DNA of 40,294 nt from Eggerthellaceae bacterium (GCA_017440565.1 JAFSHA010000167.1:1-40294); one strand, 5' to 3'. Positions 16,050 through 23,996 are shown, counted from the stretch's first letter. A program made the numbers and translations. The notes: a model not told the origin generated them from the sequence alone.

Positions 16050-18442
16050 CGGGCGGACCTTCCTCCGCCTCCGAGGGCGTTGACCTCGGAAGGCTTGGTC
16101 GTCAGCAGGTCGTAGATCCTTCCCTTGGGCAGCTCGTTTGTGATCGGCATCCTGGCGCCGCCTGCGACCAGCAGGCCGTCGCCGGGCTTGATTCCGTCGT
16201 CGATGTAGCGGACCTCCTCGTCGGAGAGGTTGAGCGTCTCCGCCCAGAGGTCTCGGTCGACGGTGGACTGCTTGTGGAGCATCAGGTAGTCGGAGTTGAG
16301 GATCATCGTGGAGCCGATGTCGCTTCCCAGCATGAAGCTGGCGTTCTGGGAGAGTCCGGTGGCTACGAGGCCGAACTTGCGGCCCTCCGCCCAGAAGCTC
16401 TCGAAGTACGCGATGACGGCCGGATGCTTGAAGAGGCTCTGAACCTCGTCGATGAAGAGCCAGGTGGTCCTTTTCTCGGCGAAGTTCTGGTACATGCGGT
16501 TGCGCACCTGCTCCAGCGCGGTCAGCATGCCGAAGACCTTCATGTCGGAGTTCAGGTCGTGGAGGTCGATGTTCACCATCGGGGCGTCGAGGGCCACGTT
16601 GGACCTTCGGTTGAAGAACGAGAAGGAGCCCTTGACGTGCCGCTCGTATCGCAGGGCGATGTCTCTGGCAGCCGCCTCCGGCTGCTCCAGGAGGAGGTTG
16701 TAGAAGTCCTCGAGCACCGGGGTGCCCTCGTCGCCGGCCCTGCGGTAGGCCTCTTCCACGCACCTTGCGATGATGGATCGCTCCGCCTGGGTGAGGCCCT
16801 GGTTTCCCTCCGCCATCATCGATGCGGAGAGCGCCAGGAAGGCGTCCACCTTGAAGGCCTTCTGGAGCGGCTCGTTAAGGGATTCCACGTCCTTCGTGTC
16901 GAAGGGGTTCATGAACTGACCCGAGTCGGCTGCAAGCCTGATGCTCACGCCGCCTCCCGCCTCTGCGACCGGGCGTCCCTCACCGGTAGGGTCGATCCAG
17001 ATTCCCTGAGCCTTGTCGCCGTAGAGCATGCGGACCTGCAGCCAGACGCTCTTCTGGGCGTTCGACTTGCCCGTGCCCGGCGTTCCGAAGTCGAATCCCA
17101 TGGGCGAGGGCAGGGATAGCCTGTCCAGGATGGCCAGCGTGTTGGTGATCTTCGACTGTCCGAGGTAGATGCCGCCGGGCTGGTTGATCTCCAGCGATGC
17201 GAAGGGCATCTGCATGGCGATCTGGCCGCTGGTGAGGAGCCTGGTCACGTCACACTTGTTGGTGGCGAAGGGGAGCACGGAGCCCCAGCCCTCCTCTTGT
17301 CGGTAGTAGAGCTTCTCGACGGTGAGCGCAGAGCCCCTGGCAGTGGAGATGATTCTGTCGATTTGCTCGTCGAGCTCCTCCTCGCTCGCCGCGTAGGTGA
17401 ACACGTAGCCGGCGTACTCGAAGAGTCGCTCGTTCTTGTTGCGCAGGAAGTCCAGAAGCTCCTCGGCGTCCGCGCGCGAGTAGCGAAGGGCCGTGGAGGT
17501 CTGCGTGAGGATGATTCCCTTGTTGGCGGCTCGGCTCTTCTGGCCTCGCTCCTCCATGTCCATCCAGTCGATCTTTCCCTGCACCATGTCGATGGCCTTG
17601 TCCTGCGGGATGGGCCTCAGGTGCAGCGAGACGGAGAGCGGGATGGGGAGGTCGACGATGCTCGCGAGGCAGTCGTCCATGAGGATGGATCCGAACGACC
17701 TGATGGCCATGACGCAGCACCATGCGTCGTCGGCCCTGAAGGCGTCGTTGCGGCCGTTGGGCTTGAAGTCGACGGACATGGGCGCCACGAAGTCGAGGCT
17801 CCGCGCCGTCGGGCACTGGGACAAATTGTCCCAGTCGAAGTCGAAGGGGGAAAGCGGGCTCAGCAGGCCGCGGGCTATCCTGAGCCTCTCCGTGCCCTTC
17901 ACGGGCTCCGACTTGCTCTTGATCCTCGCCAGGGCCTGCGTGCAGTCGTTGCGCATGCGGGCGAGCTTCGGAATTGCCGAGTCGATGTCGTCCGCCTTGG
18001 TGGTGAAGGTCAGGTACCTCTGCCTCTTCAGGTTCGAGACGCCCTCGCGCATCTTGTCGTTGAGGATGCGGTTGTACTCCTCGACGTAGTCGTCCAGGCA
18101 GGGGTCGCTCTTTGGGAAGAACGTCCTGTTGCCGATCTCCTCGGCTGGCACGGGCTCGTTGGTGATCGTGACCTGGACGCTGGTGTCCGGGTTGAAGTAG
18201 TTGTAGAGCGCGCTCATGGTGCTGTAGATGTTCTCGCGGGTGTCCTTTCTGGCGCACTGGTAGGTGATGTCGCCGAACTGCACCATCTGGCTGAAGAGGC
18301 CTGGCGCTACCTGGGCGACCCCGTTCTCGAGCATGAGCTCGTATCCGCAGAGGTTGATGGTGCCCTTCTGCCTCTTCTGCTTCTCCTTCTTCTTCTCAGG
18401 GGCGCCTTCGACGCCCTTCCTACGCTTCTTCAGCAGGCTCAT
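16046..18442 (-). CDS. virB4: VirB4/TraE-type conjugation ATPase
   Basis: The product is 798 residues; ATG at 18442 follows GGAG and overlaps the prgI end by 23 bases. The N-terminal half carries the VirB4 domain; the C-terminal ATPase has Walker A DFGTPGTGKSNAQK (about 450-463) and Walker B TTWLFIDEVQ (about 655-664), followed by GLVATGLSQNASFML. It energises assembly and substrate passage at the membrane as a hexamer. The stop overlaps the hydrolase ATG. The conserved order prgI-virB4-hydrolase is typical of Gram-positive ICEs. Nothing is missing. Confidence 0.95.
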   Translation of the reverse strand: MSLLKKRRKGVEGAPEKKKEKQKRQKGTINLCGYELMLENGVAQVAPGLFSQMVQFGDITYQCARKDTRENIYSTMSALYNYFNPDTSVQVTITNEPVPAEEIGNRTFFPKSDPCLDDYVEEYNRILNDKMREGVSNLKRQRYLTFTTKADDIDSAIPKLARMRNDCTQALARIKSKSEPVKGTERLRIARGLLSPLSPFDFDWDNLSQCPTARSLDFVAPMSVDFKPNGRNDAFRADDAWCCVMAIRSFGSILMDDCLASIVDLPIPLSVSLHLRPIPQDKAIDMVQGKIDWMDMEERGQKSRAANKGIILTQTSTALRYSRADAEELLDFLRNKNERLFEYAGYVFTYAASEEELDEQIDRIISTARGSALTVEKLYYRQEEGWGSVLPFATNKCDVTRLLTSGQIAMQMPFASLEINQPGGIYLGQSKITNTLAILDRLSLPSPMGFDFGTPGTGKSNAQKSVWLQVRMLYGDKAQGIWIDPTGEGRPVAEAGGGVSIRLAADSGQFMNPFDTKDVESLNEPLQKAFKVDAFLALSASMMAEGNQGLTQAERSIIARCVEEAYRRAGDEGTPVLEDFYNLLLEQPEAAARDIALRYERHVKGSFSFFNRRSNVALDAPMVNIDLHDLNSDMKVFGMLTALEQVRNRMYQNFAEKRTTWLFIDEVQSLFKHPAVIAYFESFWAEGRKFGLVATGLSQNASFMLGSDIGSTMILNSDYLMLHKQSTVDRDLWAETLNLSDEEVRYIDDGIKPGDGLLVAGGARMPITNELPKGRIYDLLTTKPSEVNALGGGGRSAR
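17815..17835. repeat. Perfect 21-bp palindrome of the GGGACAA-TTGTCCC family (site 2)
   Basis: ACTGGGACAA and its exact reverse complement flank a central A. It lies inside virB4, about 3.9 kb from site 3 and 2.4 kb from site 1. Because it is inside a gene, an operator role is less natural than a spreading-nucleation or recognition site. Confidence 0.6.
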
Positions 18443-18848
18443 AGAGCTCCGCCCCCTTTCGGTAGGTTCTCTTTCTTTCCTTGCGGGACAGCTTCTTCGG
18501 TTCCAGGGCCAGCGGCATGTCCGTGCCGCAGCGGTGGCTGGGCGTGAATTCGTAGTGGCGCTTGGCCATGTGGTGCCTGGCGACCAGCGGCAAAAACCTC
18601 TCGAAGGGCATGCCGTGGGGCTTCCAGAAGCCGGCGAGCCAGAAGGGCAGCGTTGCGAGCATGATGGGGAACGTCATGTCAGAGGGGTCTATGGCGAGCC
18701 AGAGCCACGAGGCCAGGGCGACGAGGACAGCGGTCGCGAATCCTCCCGCAAGGCAGACGCAGGTCCTGATGGACATGTCCCCGAAGAGCTTCTGCTCATA
18801 CTCCCCGATGTCCTTCTGGATTGGGATGTGGAGCTTGTCGTCGATCAA
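18420..18848 (-). CDS. prgI: PrgI-family inner-membrane protein
   Basis: The product is 142 residues. I chose TTG at 18848 as start because AGGAGG lies exactly 6 bases upstream; no ATG is available before the PrgI domain. IPIQKDIGEYEQKLFGDMSIRTCVCLAGG (about residues 8-36) is the conserved PrgI N-terminus, with two membrane helices at about 31-50 and 57-77. The C-terminal tail is basic and cytosolic (EPKKLSRKERKRTYRK). PrgI proteins partner VirB4 in the channel base and functionally resemble VirB3. The gene overlaps virB4. Confidence 0.85.
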   Translation of the reverse strand: MIDDKLHIPIQKDIGEYEQKLFGDMSIRTCVCLAGGFATAVLVALASWLWLAIDPSDMTFPIMLATLPFWLAGFWKPHGMPFERFLPLVARHHMAKRHYEFTPSHRCGTDMPLALEPKKLSRKERKRTYRKGAELYEPAEEA

Positions 18849-18858
18849 CCGGGACCTC

Positions 18859-19077
18859 CTAAGCCGGCATCCATGAGGTGTCGAGCTGGCCGAAGTAGAC
18901 CGCGGCGGCGATGATGATCGCGCCGCCGGCGATCGTCGCGATGCCAGCCTCCATGCCCTCGCCACCGCCTCCGCGGTTTCCGATGGACCTGCCGAGCTGC
19001 ACCGCTCCCCAGACAACGAGGAATCCGCCCAGGAACGTCACGCAGCCTGTGACGAGGGTGATGATCTTTGCAAGCAT
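18859..19077 (-). CDS. Maff2/VirB2-like small membrane protein
   Basis: The product is 72 residues; ATG at 19077 follows AAAGGAGG. There are two membrane helices (IITLVTGCVTFLGGFLVVWGAV and GIATIAGGAIIIAAAVYFG) joined by a short Gly-rich loop (RGGGGEG). The spacing of the Trp-Gly and Gly-Gly motifs fits the Maff2 family of Gram-positive ICEs, which sits where VirB2/TrbC pilin subunits sit in other systems. A pilin-like channel role is inferred. It carries the CTTCCAC leader hairpin, so it may be separately controlled within the operon. Confidence 0.75.
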   Translation of the reverse strand: MLAKIITLVTGCVTFLGGFLVVWGAVQLGRSIGNRGGGGEGMEAGIATIAGGAIIIAAAVYFGQLDTSWMPA

Positions 19078-19084
19078 GTGAATG

Positions 19085-19124
19085 CCTCCTTTGCGTCTTT
19101 GGCGCCGAGGGTGGAAGGGGCGCC
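19085..19124 (-). promoter_or_regulatory. Leader hairpin (CTTCCAC loop) plus AGACGCAAAGGAGG before the pilin-like gene
   Basis: On the minus strand GGCGCC (19124-19119) pairs with GGCGCC (19106-19101) around a loop with CTTCCACCCTC. AGACGCAAAGGAGG at 19098-19085 follows, 7 bases before ATG 19077. This is the fourth copy of the shared leader. Confidence 0.65.
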
Positions 19125-19165
19125 TTGTGTTGCGTGATAAGATTGCAGTGCGGAGCGCGCGAGCG

Positions 19166-19212
19166 CTCCTTTGCGTCTAGGCGGCGGCAGCCGCGCCGAG
19201 GGTGGAAGCTCG
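19166..19212 (-). promoter_or_regulatory. Orphan copy of the leader, without a following gene
   Basis: On the minus strand stem CGAG/CTCG (19212-19197) presents CTTCCACC, and AGACGCAAAGGAG follows at 19178-19166. No start codon with an open frame comes after it; only the second leader 70 bases on has one. It may mark a gene lost between virD4 and the pilin gene. Confidence 0.5.
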
Positions 19213-19263
19213 ACCCGGCCTTGTTGCCAGAGGCATTGCCGCTGCCGTTTCCTTGCTCAGAGA

Positions 19264-21108
19264 TCACCCCCTCATCCTGTTTGCATACGCTCCGAAGTCG
19301 AAGGGCGTGCTGTGCCTGGCCCCCTTGTGCCCTGGCTCGACCTCATCCCACCGAGGATGCTGCGCCGCGTCGTACTTGTCGTCCTTGAACGGGTAGGTGC
19401 CCGCTATGAGCAGCAGGGCCTTCCGCCTTGACAGGCGGCCCACCTCGTCGGGTAGCATCAGCGGTCGCTCGAATATGGTCCTGTTCACGGTGGTCGACTT
19501 GTTGGCGCCCTCGGTGTCGTTGAGGGTGAAGGAGACGATGGTCTGGTTTCCCAGCATCTTGGAGATCTCCTCGTTGGTGCCGTAGAGCGTCGACCCCAGG
19601 AAGAGCGTCGTGTCGCAGCAGGCCCTGATGGACAGGGCCTTCTCCTCGCCGTAGGTGCCCTTCAGCTGCTCGAACGACTGCAGGATCATGGACATGGAGA
19701 CGTTCCTGCTTCGGATGACGGCGATGAAGCGGTCGATGTCGGGCAGCTTGCCGATGTTGGCGAACTCGTCGAACACCAGGTGGACCGGGGTGGGGAGCTT
19801 GCCGCCGTGGTCGATGATCGCCGCGTCGCAGAGCTCGTTCACGGCCTGCCACATGAGCATGGCGAACAGGAAGTTGAAGGTTCCGCGCGTGTCTGGCATC
19901 GATGCGAAGACGACGGTCCTCTGCCCTGCGTCGCCCATCTTGTCCAGGTGGAGCTCGTCGTCTGCCAGGAGGTTCTGCACGTTGTCGGCCATCATAGGCA
20001 GGCACCGGGTGTTGCAGCTGATGATGATCGACTTGAGGGTCTCCCCGGCGGCGGTCTTGAAGCGCTTGTATGCGTTGAGGGCGAAGTCCCTGGAAGGGTC
20101 AGCGGGCTCTCGGACCTGCTCCCAGCGCACGGTGGAGCTACCGTTGGTGAACGCCCGCGAGTTCTCGTCGAAGGGCCTCTCGTCGCCTGCGGCGACCAGG
20201 CGCTTGCCCGTCTCAAGCTCGTGGAACAGCAGGTCGAGGGGGCTCATGTAGGATTCGTTTCCCTCGCGGGCCTCAGCCAGCGACAGCAGGGTGAGCATAC
20301 CCGGGAGGTTCCTGTCCTCGGGCGGGCAGTGGTGGATCAGGTACGCGATGAGCGCCGTGTAGAGGAGACGCTCCGCGTTCTCCCAGAACGGGTCTCCCGT
20401 GTGCTCGGCGTCTCCAGTGGTGTTGGTGATGAGGCACTCCACGATGGCCAGCACGTCCACGTCGGTGCGCACGTATGCCAGGGGGTTGTAATGGCTCGAG
20501 GTCTCCATCCTGACGAGGTCGAAGTTGCGGATCCTGTAGCCTGCGGCCTCGAACATCCACCCTGTGGATTCTATGAGCGTTCCCTTCGGGTCGGTTACCA
20601 GGTAGCTGGCGTTCATCTGCATCAGCAGCGGAAGCACGTGGCTCCTGGTCTTGCCCGTTCCGGGTGTTCCGACGACGCAGATGTTGCGGTTGCGGTCCGT
20701 CTCCAGGTCGAAGTCGGACCTGGAGACGGGGATCCCGATGGAGCTTGTCAGCGGGATGTTCAGGTCCGGCTCGTCCTGGTTCATGAATGCTTTGCCCTCT
20801 TCGATGCTGCCCCAACGGGAGGAGCCGTGCTCCTCGCCGAGCCGGAAGGTCCCCCCTCGGAGAGCCTGGTGCACCCAGATGCCCCAGATGGCGCATGCTG
20901 CCAGCATTCCCGCCAGCGGTGCGAGAGCGTTCGCGTGCATGATCCCTCCGCCCGCTAGCCAAGCGGGCAGCTGCAGCAACGCCTCCATGGGATCAAGGGA
21001 GCCTCCCGGAAGGTCGAGGAGGCTCCCCACGAAGAGGAAGCCTGCGAGGGCTGCGCAGGCTGAGATGAGGGCGACTATCGCCACGGTATGTTTGTCGAAG
21101 GGCGTCAA
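19264..21108 (-). CDS. virD4: VirD4/TraG-type coupling protein
   Basis: The product is 614 residues. I place the start at TTG 21108, which overlaps the upstream stop (TTGA) and has GAGGGG 4 bases ahead. Two N-terminal membrane helices (about 8-30 and 60-80) are followed by the ATPase: Walker A VGTPGTGKTRSHV (about 145-157) and Walker B VHLVFDEFANIG (about 438-449), then the ILQSFEQLKGTYG helix and TLFLGSTLYGTNEEISKMLG typical of TraG/VirD4. It brings the relaxase-DNA complex to the channel. The order DUF3801-virD4-pilin is standard for this ICE type. Confidence 0.93.
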   Translation of the reverse strand: MTPFDKHTVAIVALISACAALAGFLFVGSLLDLPGGSLDPMEALLQLPAWLAGGGIMHANALAPLAGMLAACAIWGIWVHQALRGGTFRLGEEHGSSRWGSIEEGKAFMNQDEPDLNIPLTSSIGIPVSRSDFDLETDRNRNICVVGTPGTGKTRSHVLPLLMQMNASYLVTDPKGTLIESTGWMFEAAGYRIRNFDLVRMETSSHYNPLAYVRTDVDVLAIVECLITNTTGDAEHTGDPFWENAERLLYTALIAYLIHHCPPEDRNLPGMLTLLSLAEAREGNESYMSPLDLLFHELETGKRLVAAGDERPFDENSRAFTNGSSTVRWEQVREPADPSRDFALNAYKRFKTAAGETLKSIIISCNTRCLPMMADNVQNLLADDELHLDKMGDAGQRTVVFASMPDTRGTFNFLFAMLMWQAVNELCDAAIIDHGGKLPTPVHLVFDEFANIGKLPDIDRFIAVIRSRNVSMSMILQSFEQLKGTYGEEKALSIRACCDTTLFLGSTLYGTNEEISKMLGNQTIVSFTLNDTEGANKSTTVNRTIFERPLMLPDEVGRLSRRKALLLIAGTYPFKDDKYDAAQHPRWDEVEPGHKGARHSTPFDFGAYANRMRG

Positions 21109-21695
21109 CGTCCCCTCGCTTGGTCGATGACCTCGCGGCTGCGGCCATGGGCGCGTTCTGCGAGCTCTGCCGATTTCCTGAAGGCCTCGACTCGGTCCTG
21201 GAGCGGCTCCTTGTCGGGGTCTCCAAGCGTTTCGCCGTCCCTGGCCGCTGCTCGGCCCTTTTCCTTGGAGAGCTGCTGCTCGGCCTTCTTGCAGGCCCTC
21301 GTGGTCTCCGTTGCCAGCTCGTCGAAGCATCTGGCGACCTCGGGCGCGTCGTCCACCCTGAAGATGAGGTACGACTTCTCGCCCTCGTCGAAGAATTCGT
21401 GCTGGAGCGCCTCGCGTTCAAGCTTCGAGTCGATGATCTCCTTGATGGTGTCGAACTCGGGGAGGCCTTTGAACTCATGCAGGTTCAGCTTCGCCCACTC
21501 GGGCGCCTTGCTTGCCTGCTCGACGCCTGCGGTGATTGCCGATTGCTCGCTTCCGATCTCGCCGACGGCGTTCCTGAAGGCCATGGAGACCCTCGCTGCG
21601 CTATGGGTCATGGCGGCCTGCCCGGCCTCCTGGCCCAGGCGGAGCATCCAGTCGAACAGCTTCTCGCCGGATTCGTCTCCGAAGTCGCTTGGCAT
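21105..21695 (-). CDS. DUF3801/PcfB-like protein
   Basis: The product is 196 residues; ATG at 21695 follows GGGAGG. The core WMLRLGQEAGQAAMTHSAARVSMAFRNAV, then EWAKLNLHEFKGLPEFDTIKEIIDSKLE and YLIFRVDDAPEVARCFDELA, fits DUF3801 proteins, which include PcfB of pCF10. PcfB is thought to be an accessory factor between the relaxosome and the coupling protein. The C-terminus is charged and helical. It is translationally coupled to virD4. A GGGRCAA-TTGTCCC palindrome lies just upstream of its start. Confidence 0.8.
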   Translation of the reverse strand: MPSDFGDESGEKLFDWMLRLGQEAGQAAMTHSAARVSMAFRNAVGEIGSEQSAITAGVEQASKAPEWAKLNLHEFKGLPEFDTIKEIIDSKLEREALQHEFFDEGEKSYLIFRVDDAPEVARCFDELATETTRACKKAEQQLSKEKGRAAARDGETLGDPDKEPLQDRVEAFRKSAELAERAHGRSREVIDQARGR

Positions 21696-21711
21696 GATTC
21701 CTCCCTAGATG

Positions 21712-21734
21712 GACTGGGGCAATTTGTCCCAGTC
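21712..21734. repeat. Palindrome of the GGGRCAA-TTGTCCC family (site 3)
   Basis: GACTGGGGCAA and TTGTCCCAGTC arms surround a central T, with one mismatch in 11 pairs. It is intergenic between the DUF3801 gene (start 21695) and the stop of the small XRE gene (21736). It could be an operator for the downstream transfer genes or a partition or recognition site. Confidence 0.6.
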
Positions 21735-21735
21735 G

Positions 21736-22005
21736 TCAGCGTTTCTCTTTCCTTTGAGGTCGCGTGGATTCCGGTAGATCGCCAAGACCCACGAGGAAGT
21801 ACTCGGTGAACTCGATCTTGAACAGCCAGGTGATCTGCACCAGCTCGGTTGCCGACATGGCCACCTCTCCGCGCAGCTTCTTCCCGACGTTCGAGTCGCT
21901 CAGCCCAAGGCGCCTTGCGAGCTCGGTCGTCGACATGCCGCTTCGGTCCTTGTAGCTGTTGATCACCCCCAGGTACTGCCTGGTTATCGGGTCTAGGTGT
22001 TCCAT
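21736..22005 (-). CDS. Small XRE-family helix-turn-helix protein
   Basis: The product is 89 residues. ATG at 22005 is favoured because GGAGGA lies 5 bases upstream; ATGs a few codons further up lack this spacing. The HTH is MSTTELARRLGLSDSNVGKKLRG (about residues 24-46). A short helical tail and a basic end (STRPQRKEKR) follow. It heads the transfer operon and so may control it; its binding site may be the palindrome at 21712 (inference). Confidence 0.75.
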   Translation of the reverse strand: MEHLDPITRQYLGVINSYKDRSGMSTTELARRLGLSDSNVGKKLRGEVAMSATELVQITWLFKIEFTEYFLVGLGDLPESTRPQRKEKR

Positions 22006-22354
22006 CGCTTCCTCCATCACTCACGGCTGCGAGTTGCCGTAGCCGCGGCCCATACAGGCCCGGTGATGCTGGGAAGAGTAACGGTGCGCTTCATGTCTGT
22101 GGCGAAATCCGTCATGCGATGACGGAAACCCGTCACGAGGTTTCGGATCAGGCGGGCGCATCGCTTCGGGCAGCCTCTTGGCTGAACCCGCGCCTGTGCA
22201 CAGTAATACAAGCATGAACTCTATAGAAAACCGCATGTCCGGGTATCCACTCTATGGGACAGCGGTTCCAAGAAGCGCCAGATGGGACGGTGTTTTTTCA
22301 AAGAGCCGGATGCCTTGAGGGCTCCTTGCCGGGGAAAATTGCCCCGGCGCGCCC
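22006..22354. other. Non-coding gap with TGRCG palindromes and a GC hairpin
   Basis: These 349 bases lie between the small XRE gene and rep. At 22100-22114 is TGGCG-N5-CGTCA and at 22120-22135 TGACG-N6-CGTCA, matching sites inside the rep gene. A hairpin GCCGGGG / CCCCGGC with a 7-base loop (22328-22348) just after the rep stop resembles a terminator but lacks a T tract; its sequence also resembles the GGGRCAA-TTGTCCC family. I see no credible gene here. The gap may hold the transfer-operon promoter and part of a replication origin. Confidence 0.5.
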
Positions 22355-23509
22355 CTAGCCGGGCTTGAACTTCTCGTCACGGTAGGCCTGGTAGTTGTGC
22401 ATCGCGTCGCCCATGTGCCCGAACCCGCCTCTGAAGTCCCAGGCTCTTGCCCAGAGTTCCTGGGCCCTCGGGTCGGACTCGCGCCACGCGGCTTCTTGCT
22501 CGCGGATTGCAGCCTCCCTCTCCATGAGCTCGGTTTCGGCCTTTTGGGCCGCTCTCTGCCGCTCCAGGCGGGCCCTCGCATCTCTCCGCTCCGAGATCGC
22601 CGATTCCAGGCTCAGTCCTGCGATCGGTCTGTTGGGCTTCAGCCAGGTGGACAGGGTGGCGATGAATCGTTGCTCGGTACCGGCGTTCTCCTGCTGGATC
22701 ACGTAGCGTCGGTAGGTCTTGGCAAGGAAGCCCTCATCGACCTCCTCGCGAACGAGTGTGTCGCCCCACACCCTCCATGCCTTTTCCTTGGCGCACTGGG
22801 ATGCCTTGGAACGGGGGACCTTCTCCCAGGCCCTCTCGAACTCATCGCTTGTCTCTGCCAGCCCTCCATCCTCCTTGTCACAAGAAAGTCTTTCTGGCTG
22901 GTTGGTTGGATGGTCAGAAGATAATCTCTCTGTAGTCTTTGAGTAGTCTTTGTATATGTCTGGCGAATTTTCGCCATACCTATGACGAAATTCCGACATA
23001 GGGGTACCCGGATCAGGACCTTCTCCGTCATAGCTATGACGTTTTTTCGTCATAGGGTCAGGGGCTGGTGCTTGCTCGGGGAAGGTCAGCTCGTAGATGC
23101 GTTTGGGCATGATGGCGATGAACATGACGTTTCCCATCATGCCCGCGCCGCTCTCCACGTTTCGGAATATGCGTCTGATCGCCCCCAGTTCCTCGAGCCT
23201 TACCACGGCGTCCTTGGCCTGCCGCTTGCTGATGCCGAAATGCTCGGAGAGCTGCTCGTAGCTGCGCTGCAGGTAGTCGGCGGCGAAGCGCTTCTGGTAG
23301 GCGACAACGTCGCCCGTGTACTCGTCGCGAACCTCTCTGGGACGGTACCAGTAGAGAACGTCCGAGAGTATGTTTATTGCCACGAGGTCGGCCTTGCCCG
23401 ACGGCGTCGTTATGGTCTTGTACCAGGTCGCGGGTATGACGTTGCCCGCGACGGCCATGGCTGCCATGGCGTCCACGGCTTCGTTTCCGGTCAGCTTTCT
23501 TGGAATCAT
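22355..23509 (-). CDS. Rep-like replication protein with N-terminal winged helix
   Basis: The product is 384 residues, start ATG 23509 with a weak GAGAAG ahead. Residues about 75-130 form a winged-helix DNA-binding region (YEQLSEHFGISKRQAKDAVVRLEELGAIRRIFR) of the kind seen in plasmid and phage initiators. A polar linker (about 145-215) follows, then a helical domain around WRVWGDTLVREEVDEGFLAKTYRRYVIQQENAGTEQRFIATLSTWL, resembling phage replisome-organiser or DnaD-like proteins. The tail is a charged coiled region. The DNA for the linker carries three TGRCG-N6-CGNCA palindromes, so the gene may contain its own origin, as in lambda O. It lies in an operon behind the RHH gene. Confidence 0.7.
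   Translation of the reverse strand: MIPRKLTGNEAVDAMAAMAVAGNVIPATWYKTITTPSGKADLVAINILSDVLYWYRPREVRDEYTGDVVAYQKRFAADYLQRSYEQLSEHFGISKRQAKDAVVRLEELGAIRRIFRNVESGAGMMGNVMFIAIMPKRIYELTFPEQAPAPDPMTKKRHSYDGEGPDPGTPMSEFRHRYGENSPDIYKDYSKTTERLSSDHPTNQPERLSCDKEDGGLAETSDEFERAWEKVPRSKASQCAKEKAWRVWGDTLVREEVDEGFLAKTYRRYVIQQENAGTEQRFIATLSTWLKPNRPIAGLSLESAISERRDARARLERQRAAQKAETELMEREAAIREQEAAWRESDPRAQELWARAWDFRGGFGHMGDAMHNYQAYRDEKFKPG
22961..23055. repeat. Iteron-like palindromes inside the rep gene (candidate replication origin)
   Basis: There are three copies of TGRCG-N6-CGNCA: TGGCG-AATTTT-CGCCA at 22961-22976, TGACG-AAATTC-CGACA at 22983-22998, and TGACG-TTTTTT-CGTCA at 23037-23052. The last extends to a perfect CTATGACG / CGTCATAG pair at 23034-23055. 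CGTCATAG at 23026-23033 adds another half site. They make two similar peptide motifs in the Rep linker (KKRHSYDGE and EFRHRYGEN). Two more copies lie at 22100-22135. Confidence 0.6.
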
Positions 23510-23516
23510 GCGCTTC

Positions 23517-23996
23517 TCAGTTCTTGAAGAATCCCTTTGGCACCTTTCGACGCCTCCTTGCCGGCGTCACTAGCTCGGTGCTCACGGGTACCTGCCTCGC
23601 GCTTGGCGGAATCAGGGATCCCAGGTCGGAGACCTCGCTCATCTTGAGGTTCTCCTTGCCTTTGGCGGCTGCCATATCCTTGTCGTGCATCTCCGCGAGC
23701 AGCTCCTTGATGGCCTGCGACAGCTCGAGCAGCCTCAGGCCGACCTCGCTCGCGTCAGAGAGCCTGCCTAGCTCGTCTGCGATTCTGCACAGCTCGGCGG
23801 ACATTGTCTTTTGGACCCTGATGGTTGGCCGTACGTGGATGTCCCTGCAGAGCACCCTCGATATCAGATAGTCCTGCTTTGTCATGTCAGAGAAGGCTAC
23901 GAGCGACTCGATCTCACGGTTCTCGTCGTCGGACACCCTGAATGCGATGGTCTTGTTCCTGAAGCGTCCCTCTCTGTCGTTGTTGGGCAGGGACAT
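23517..23996 (-). CDS. RHH mobilization/relaxosome-like accessory protein
   Basis: The product is 159 residues; ATG at 23996 follows GAGAGGAG. NKTIAFRVSDDENREIESLVAFSDMTKQDYLISRVL is the ribbon-helix-helix pattern common to small Firmicutes and Actinomycetota mobilization proteins. A helical middle follows (IADELGRLSDASEVGLRLLELSQAIKELL), then a basic tail with PARRRRKVPKGFF. It lies between int and rep, and the start is 3 bases from the int stop. It may be a second relaxosome factor, or a copy-number or excision regulator. The RHH fold is fairly sure; the role is inferred. Confidence 0.65.
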   Translation of the reverse strand: MSLPNNDREGRFRNKTIAFRVSDDENREIESLVAFSDMTKQDYLISRVLCRDIHVRPTIRVQKTMSAELCRIADELGRLSDASEVGLRLLELSQAIKELLAEMHDKDMAAAKGKENLKMSEVSDLGSLIPPSARQVPVSTELVTPARRRRKVPKGFFKN

